Shown piece by piece: positions 17,096-20,371 of a DNA stretch of 20,371 nt. The notes below the pieces were generated by a model, which saw nothing but the letters and a program-made list of their open reading frames with translations, did not search any database and was not told where the DNA came from. Within the stretch, counting starts at the first letter, position 1. The number at the start of each line of letters is the position of its first letter. The position numbers and the translations under genes were made by a program. The stretch lies in NCBI GenBank assembly GCA_937874315.1, contig CALNAE010000075.1, positions 1 through 20,371 of the forward strand, in the 5' to 3' direction. Source of the stretch: an uncultured Bifidobacterium sp. (GTDB lineage Bacteria > Actinomycetota > Actinomycetes > Actinomycetales > Bifidobacteriaceae).

Positions 17096-17824
17096 GTGAT
17101 ACTTGATCGACGTGACCGAATCAATACGGGTGAAATCGAAGCCCGACTCGAGCGCTTCTATGAGGAGGGGCAACGCTTACCTCAGGATGAACTCGAGGAT
17201 TTCGTCGATCTCATGCAGGTCTATGAGGGCGCGATGTATGAGATCAGCACCAAACTCGACGTGTTGGATGGCGAGTTTCAGGTGCGGTTCGAACACAACC
17301 CGATTCATCATCTTGAACGTCGACTCAAATCGGTCAGCTCCATCATCGGTAAACTTGAGCGTAAGGAACTGCCCTTTACCGTGAAATCCATTCGGGATCA
17401 TCTCTTCGACGTGGCCGGTCTGCGCGTGGTCTGCAACTATCGTGATGACGTGTATTCCGTGTCGAATTATCTCTCGGCTCAATCAGACATTCAGGTCCTG
17501 CGAGTGAAGGACTATATCAAGCACCCGAAGCAGAACGGTTATCGCAGCCTGCACGTGATCTATTCGGTCCCCGTGTTCCTGTCATCGGGCGAACATTACA
17601 CCCCGGTCGAGGTGCAGTTCCGCACCATCGCCATGGACTATTGGGCAAGTCTCGAGCATGCCTTGCGTTACAAAACCGACCTGCCGGACGCCCGTCTTGC
17701 CGAACATTCACAGACGCTGCTGGACTGCGCCAGAAGCCTGCAGAACATCGAAGCGCAGATGCAGAACATCCACCGTGACATCAATGGCGCTCCACAGAGT
17801 GAAGAACCGCCGAAATCGAAATAA
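17096..17824 (+). CDS. Small alarmone synthetase, RelA/SpoT-type GTP pyrophosphokinase domain (RelQ/RelP-like)
   Basis: 242 aa from GTG 17096 (245 aa if ATG 17087 is used). Small alarmone synthetases move pyrophosphate from ATP to GDP/GTP, giving (p)ppGpp. Seen: a synthetase domain of about 150 residues with NPIHHLERRLKSVSSIIGKLERK, IRDHLFDVAGLRVVCNYRDDVY, KHPKQNGYRSLHVIYSVPV, TPVEVQFRTIAMDYWASLEHALRYK, and a C-terminal helix region. There is no N-terminal HD hydrolase domain and no TGS/ACT domains, so it is synthesis-only. The length fits RelQ/RelP-type enzymes. Start choice: TATCAT 7 nt before the GTG matches the leaderless pattern of neighbouring genes, and neither start has a Shine-Dalgarno; this is uncertain. 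It is divergent from miaA and convergent with the aldo-keto reductase. Confidence 0.92.
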   Translation: MILDRRDRINTGEIEARLERFYEEGQRLPQDELEDFVDLMQVYEGAMYEISTKLDVLDGEFQVRFEHNPIHHLERRLKSVSSIIGKLERKELPFTVKSIRDHLFDVAGLRVVCNYRDDVYSVSNYLSAQSDIQVLRVKDYIKHPKQNGYRSLHVIYSVPVFLSSGEHYTPVEVQFRTIAMDYWASLEHALRYKTDLPDARLAEHSQTLLDCARSLQNIEAQMQNIHRDINGAPQSEEPPKSK

Positions 17825-17989
17825 CGCAGGTTGGATGCGCGCAAGGTGACGCCGAGACTGTCTCCCGGCACCCGGCACCCGGCGCGGAACATCAGTCCGC
17901 ACGGGCTCGCAAGGCAAGGCCTTCGCACCGACTCATTGGAACGTCGTGACGACAGGCCCGCCTCCGAGCGATCGGAAGAATCGGACGGA

Positions 17990-18814
17990 TCAGAAGTCGA
18001 AATGGTCCGGATCGGCGCTGTTCCGTTTGCCTGTTTCCATCGCCGCGATCTGACGCATATGTTCGTCGCTCAGCTTGAAATCGAAGACGTCGAAATTTTG
18101 GCGAATACGTTCGGCATGAGTCGATTTCGGCAACACGATGACCCCGCGCTGCACATGCCAGCGAATCACGATCTGCGCGGGCGATTTGCCGTATTGCCTG
18201 CCGATCACCGCAAGACGCGGATCAGCCAGTAGATTCCCGCCGGTGCCGCCGAGCGGACTGTAGGCCTCGACATCGATGCGCTTCGCGTTGCTGAAGTCGA
18301 TAAGCCGCTGATTGGCAAATTGCGGTGAGGATTCGATCTGATTCACCGCGGGACGCATGCCGCTCATGGCCAGCAACGATTCGAGATGATGCCGTTGGAA
18401 ATTGCACACGCCGATTGCCCGCACCCGATGCTCGGCGTACAGCTGCGCCATCTGCTCCCAACAACGTTCCCAACCCTGCGCCGGCCAGTGGATAAGATAC
18501 AGATCAAGATAATCGACGCCGAGTCGATCCATGCTCCGATAGCAGGCCTCCTTGGTCGCGCCCGCACGGATATCGTCGTTCCACAGTTTCGTGGTCACGA
18601 AGACGTCGCGTCTATCGATACCGGACTGCCGGATGCCCTCCCCCACCGACTCCTCATTGCGGTAGATCATCGCCGTGTCGATGTGACGATATCCGGCCTG
18701 CAACGCCTCACGCACCGCGTTGACGGTTTCTTCTCCCTGCCGCGTTTGGAACACGCCCAAGCCCAATTGCGGGATGGAAACTCCGTTATTCAAAGTGATC
18801 CGAGGTATATCCAC
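17990..18814 (-). CDS. Aldo/keto reductase, 2,5-diketo-D-gluconate reductase-like
   Basis: 274 aa, usual for AKR family members. It is predicted to be a cytosolic NADPH-dependent oxidoreductase reducing aldehydes or ketones. Seen: N-terminal IPRITLNNGVSIPQLGLGVFQ, the catalytic tetrad Asp46 and Tyr51 (HIDTAMIYRNEESVG), Lys76 (FVTTKLWND) and His109 (LDLYLIHWP), then VEAYSPLGG and the phosphate-binding LPKSTHAERIRQN near the C-terminus. The protein ends DPDHFDF. GTG 18814 is chosen since AAGG and GGAG lie 4-10 nt upstream and it begins directly at the conserved first strand; the upstream in-frame extension reads through a GC-rich repeat and looks non-coding. The substrate is unknown; the 2,5-diketo-D-gluconate name is only a subfamily label. 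Confidence 0.95.
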   Translation of the reverse strand: MDIPRITLNNGVSIPQLGLGVFQTRQGEETVNAVREALQAGYRHIDTAMIYRNEESVGEGIRQSGIDRRDVFVTTKLWNDDIRAGATKEACYRSMDRLGVDYLDLYLIHWPAQGWERCWEQMAQLYAEHRVRAIGVCNFQRHHLESLLAMSGMRPAVNQIESSPQFANQRLIDFSNAKRIDVEAYSPLGGTGGNLLADPRLAVIGRQYGKSPAQIVIRWHVQRGVIVLPKSTHAERIRQNFDVFDFKLSDEHMRQIAAMETGKRNSADPDHFDF

Positions 18815-18890
18815 GGTTCTCCGCCTTTCCACATGCGACGATGTGCACGCACCCGCCCGACGCGGACACCATCCACGCACGGTTGCGCCG

Positions 18891-18914
18891 CGCCGGGCGC
18901 GCCGGGCGCGCCGG
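18891..18914 (+). repeat. GC-rich 9-bp tandem repeat, about 2.7 copies
   Basis: CGCCGGGCG at 18891-18899 and 18900-18908, then CGCCGG to 18914. Possibly replication slippage; no function assigned. Confidence 0.75.
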
Positions 18915-18999
18915 AACCGTTGGGCGCTGTAGGCACCGCTCACCATATACGGGCGATATTGAGCGCACCGAGATGAATCCGGCAAAATTTCCGTGTGTC

Positions 19000-19064
19000 C
19001 GTGTCGACCGAGTATCTGTGCCGACCGGCTGTCTGTTCCGACCGGGCGTCCGTGCAGATCCGGG
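19000..19064 (+). repeat. Imperfect 17-bp tandem repeat, three units plus a decayed fourth
   Basis: Units CGTGTCGACCGAGTATC (19000-19016), TGTGCCGACCGGCTGTC (19017-19033), TGTTCCGACCGGGCGTC (19034-19050), then CGTGCAGATCCGGG. All share a CGACCG core with YGT at the start and TC at the end. It could be an array of protein-binding sites or a simple tandem duplication. Confidence 0.7.
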
Positions 19065-19356
19065 TTCGCCGCCATTCCATCGTATCGAGATCGGCTGGCG
19101 CCGGCAAGGCACCACGATTAAGCTGCATGCTCAATCTCGCGTCTCAGTCGGCGTGTCGAAAGTGCGCCTGCACGGATGCCGCTTGGCTTGCCTTTGTCTC
19201 GTGTCTATCCGTGCACATGCCCGTGAATAATCCGCGTACGAATAATTCAATAGTTCAATTCAACAATTCGGGAGAACATCGTTCGGTCGTTCGGTCGACC
19301 AGTCTCGATCGATCTCTCTTCTGCTATGCTCTCAGCGCCTTTCCAGCGCCATGTCG

Positions 19357-19362
19357 TATGAT
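19357..19362 (+). promoter_or_regulatory. Possible -10 element TATGAT of the Bax inhibitor-1 family gene
   Basis: TATGAT lies 26 nt before the ATG, leaving room for a short leader with the AAGGAG ribosome binding site. A second candidate, TATGCT, is at 19325-19330. Confidence 0.4.
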
Positions 19363-19388
19363 GCAGATACCAGTGGAAAAGGAGCATC

Positions 19389-20300
19389 ATGACTTTTAGG
19401 CAGCAGCCCGAGGCGCACGGCAACGGCAATCAGTTCCCCGCAATCGATCCGCAGCAGACAAACACGCAGAACGTGCGGAACACCATCATGAACGCACAGT
19501 CCCAGCAACCGTACACGCAAGGCGGCGCGCAGCAGCAGTCATACGGCCAACAGCCTTATGGACAGGCATACGTCAACGGCGCGCAACCCTACGCAGCCGG
19601 CACGCTGGATGGCATGGATACCGCGGCATTCACCAACGCCAAACGCACCTCCATCACCCGGGCGTATGCGGAAATGACCGCCGGATTGCTGGTGACCATC
19701 GTGGTCGCGGTAATCAGCCAGACAACGGGCGCATTGACATCATTCCTCAGCGCAACGGGGATCATAGGTCTTATCGGTCTGTTGATCGCACAGGTCGGCA
19801 TGGCAGTGGTATTGGGATGGCGCATCATGAAGATGCAACCGGCCACCGCTCGAGCCCTGTTCTACCTCTACGCGGCCCTGATGGGATTCACGTTGAGCTC
19901 CATCTTCTTTGCCTACAACATCGGTTCCATCGCCATGGCGCTCGGCATCACCGTCGGATTCTTCTTCGTCCTCACGATGCTGTCGCTGACCACAAAATTC
20001 GACATGCTCAAAGCCGGCCCAATTCTTTTCGCCGCTCTGCTCGTGTTGATCGTCGGTGAAGTCATCATGATGTTCATCGCCCCATCGAACGGCACGATCA
20101 TGGCGATCTCCGCGATAGGACTTATCATCTTCGCCGGGTACACGGCCTATGACGCTCAGGCGACTCGTGCGATGTTCAACCAATATGCGGGCAATCCCGA
20201 CATGATCGTCCGGCTGTCGATCGTATGCGCGCTGAATCTTTATCTTGATTTCGTGAACATGTTCCTGTACATCCTCAGGTTGGTCGGCAACAACCGCTGA
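19389..20300 (+). CDS. Bax inhibitor-1/YccA family membrane protein
   Basis: 303 aa. Seen: a hydrophilic N-terminus of about 78 residues rich in Gln, Gly, Tyr and Asn (SQQPYTQGGAQQQSYGQQPY), then TNAKRTSITRAYAEMTAGLL, and about seven hydrophobic helices from residue ~97 to the end. Family-like features are the TRAYAEMTAGLLVT entry, GFTLSSIFFAYN, FDMLKAGPILFAALLVLIVGEVIMMF, IFAGYTAYDAQATRAMFNQYAG and a C-terminal LNLYLDFVNMFLYILRLVGN. Family members are 7-helix membrane proteins, some acting as pH-sensitive calcium leak channels; the bacterial role is not settled. The ATG at 19389 has AAGGAG 6 nt upstream. The disordered N-terminal tail is an addition relative to short homologues. It is apparently monocistronic within the window. 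Confidence 0.92.
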   Translation: MTFRQQPEAHGNGNQFPAIDPQQTNTQNVRNTIMNAQSQQPYTQGGAQQQSYGQQPYGQAYVNGAQPYAAGTLDGMDTAAFTNAKRTSITRAYAEMTAGLLVTIVVAVISQTTGALTSFLSATGIIGLIGLLIAQVGMAVVLGWRIMKMQPATARALFYLYAALMGFTLSSIFFAYNIGSIAMALGITVGFFFVLTMLSLTTKFDMLKAGPILFAALLVLIVGEVIMMFIAPSNGTIMAISAIGLIIFAGYTAYDAQATRAMFNQYAGNPDMIVRLSIVCALNLYLDFVNMFLYILRLVGNNR

Positions 20301-20313
20301 GGTCCGTCGTTCT

Positions 20314-20366
20314 TCATCTGTGGATCAGACGCCGAGCGCCGGACTCACAGATGATGTCACAGATGA
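20314..20366 (+). repeat. Inverted and direct repeats after the Bax inhibitor-1 family gene
   Basis: TCATCTGTG (20314-20322) can pair with CACAGATGA at 20346-20354 or with its identical copy at 20358-20366. This may be part of a terminator, but the window ends before any T-run can be seen. Confidence 0.4.
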
Positions 20367-20371
20367 GGCAC

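Larger units (their letters stand above)
18815..19388. other. 574-bp intergenic region between divergent genes
   Basis: No convincing gene. From left to right it holds the aldo-keto reductase ribosome binding site and promoter side, a CGCCGGGCG tandem repeat (18891-18914), a 17-bp imperfect tandem repeat (19000-19064), an AT-rich stretch about 19228-19270, a doubled CGTTCGGT near 19280-19295, and TATGCT/TATGAT boxes before the membrane protein gene. Confidence 0.6.

Noticed and set aside
18815..19075. 87-residue N-terminal extension of the aldo-keto reductase
   Set aside because: It reads through the GC-rich tandem repeat as Arg-rich sequence, while the family begins at the GTG at 18814, which has a ribosome binding site.
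19271..19284. AGAACATCGTTCG, resembling a LexA box
   Set aside because: The half-sites are separated by 3 rather than 4 bases, and the left half lacks the outer C, unlike the true site before recA.

Overview
The window looks like a chromosomal housekeeping segment from a high-GC actinobacterium, most probably a Bifidobacterium. The evidence is the gene order ftsK-pgsA-cinA-clgR-DUF3046-recA-recX, which is typical of Actinobacteria; a long-form hibernation factor next to secA; an actinobacterial-type class A RNase P RNA; a Bacillus/actinobacterial-type LexA box before recA; and several genes whose start codon follows a -10 box so closely that leaderless transcription is likely. The species cannot be named from this sequence.

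Layout, left to right. 1-709 (-): a PlsC-type acyltransferase cut by the window edge, divergent from a small two-helix membrane protein (782-1318, +). That gene converges on trpD (1315-2361, -) and their stop codons overlap. Then secA (2664-5570, -) with a terminator on its 3' side, and hpf (5855-6514, -) with its own terminator. rnpB (about 6689-7054, +) lies between hpf and the repair block. The repair block is recX and recA (overlapping, -), preceded by an SOS box and a long leader, then a DUF3046 gene, clgR, cinA (pncC-type), pgsA and ftsK, all on the minus strand up to 14872. Divergent from ftsK is a Fic-domain protein (14924-15691, +). miaA (15954-17003, -) is divergent from a small alarmone synthetase (17096-17824, +). 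An aldo-keto reductase (17990-18814, -) and a Bax inhibitor-1/YccA family membrane protein (19389-20300, +) flank a 574-bp gap that holds short tandem repeats.

How the genes fit together: SecA (export) and HPF (ribosome hibernation) sit side by side, and RNase P RNA and MiaA serve tRNA maturation. FtsK, PgsA, CinA, ClgR and RecA/RecX form the usual actinobacterial division, membrane, proteolysis-control and DNA-repair neighbourhood. The alarmone synthetase and the Fic protein are possible stress or growth modulators.

I found no CRISPR array, insertion sequence, prophage or clearly undescribed multi-gene system. The most unusual signals are departures from universal consensus in the RNase P RNA core, a Fic protein with an altered active-site loop, mutually overlapping divergent promoters between ftsK and fic, and a set of TANNNT boxes placed 7-10 nt before start codons.
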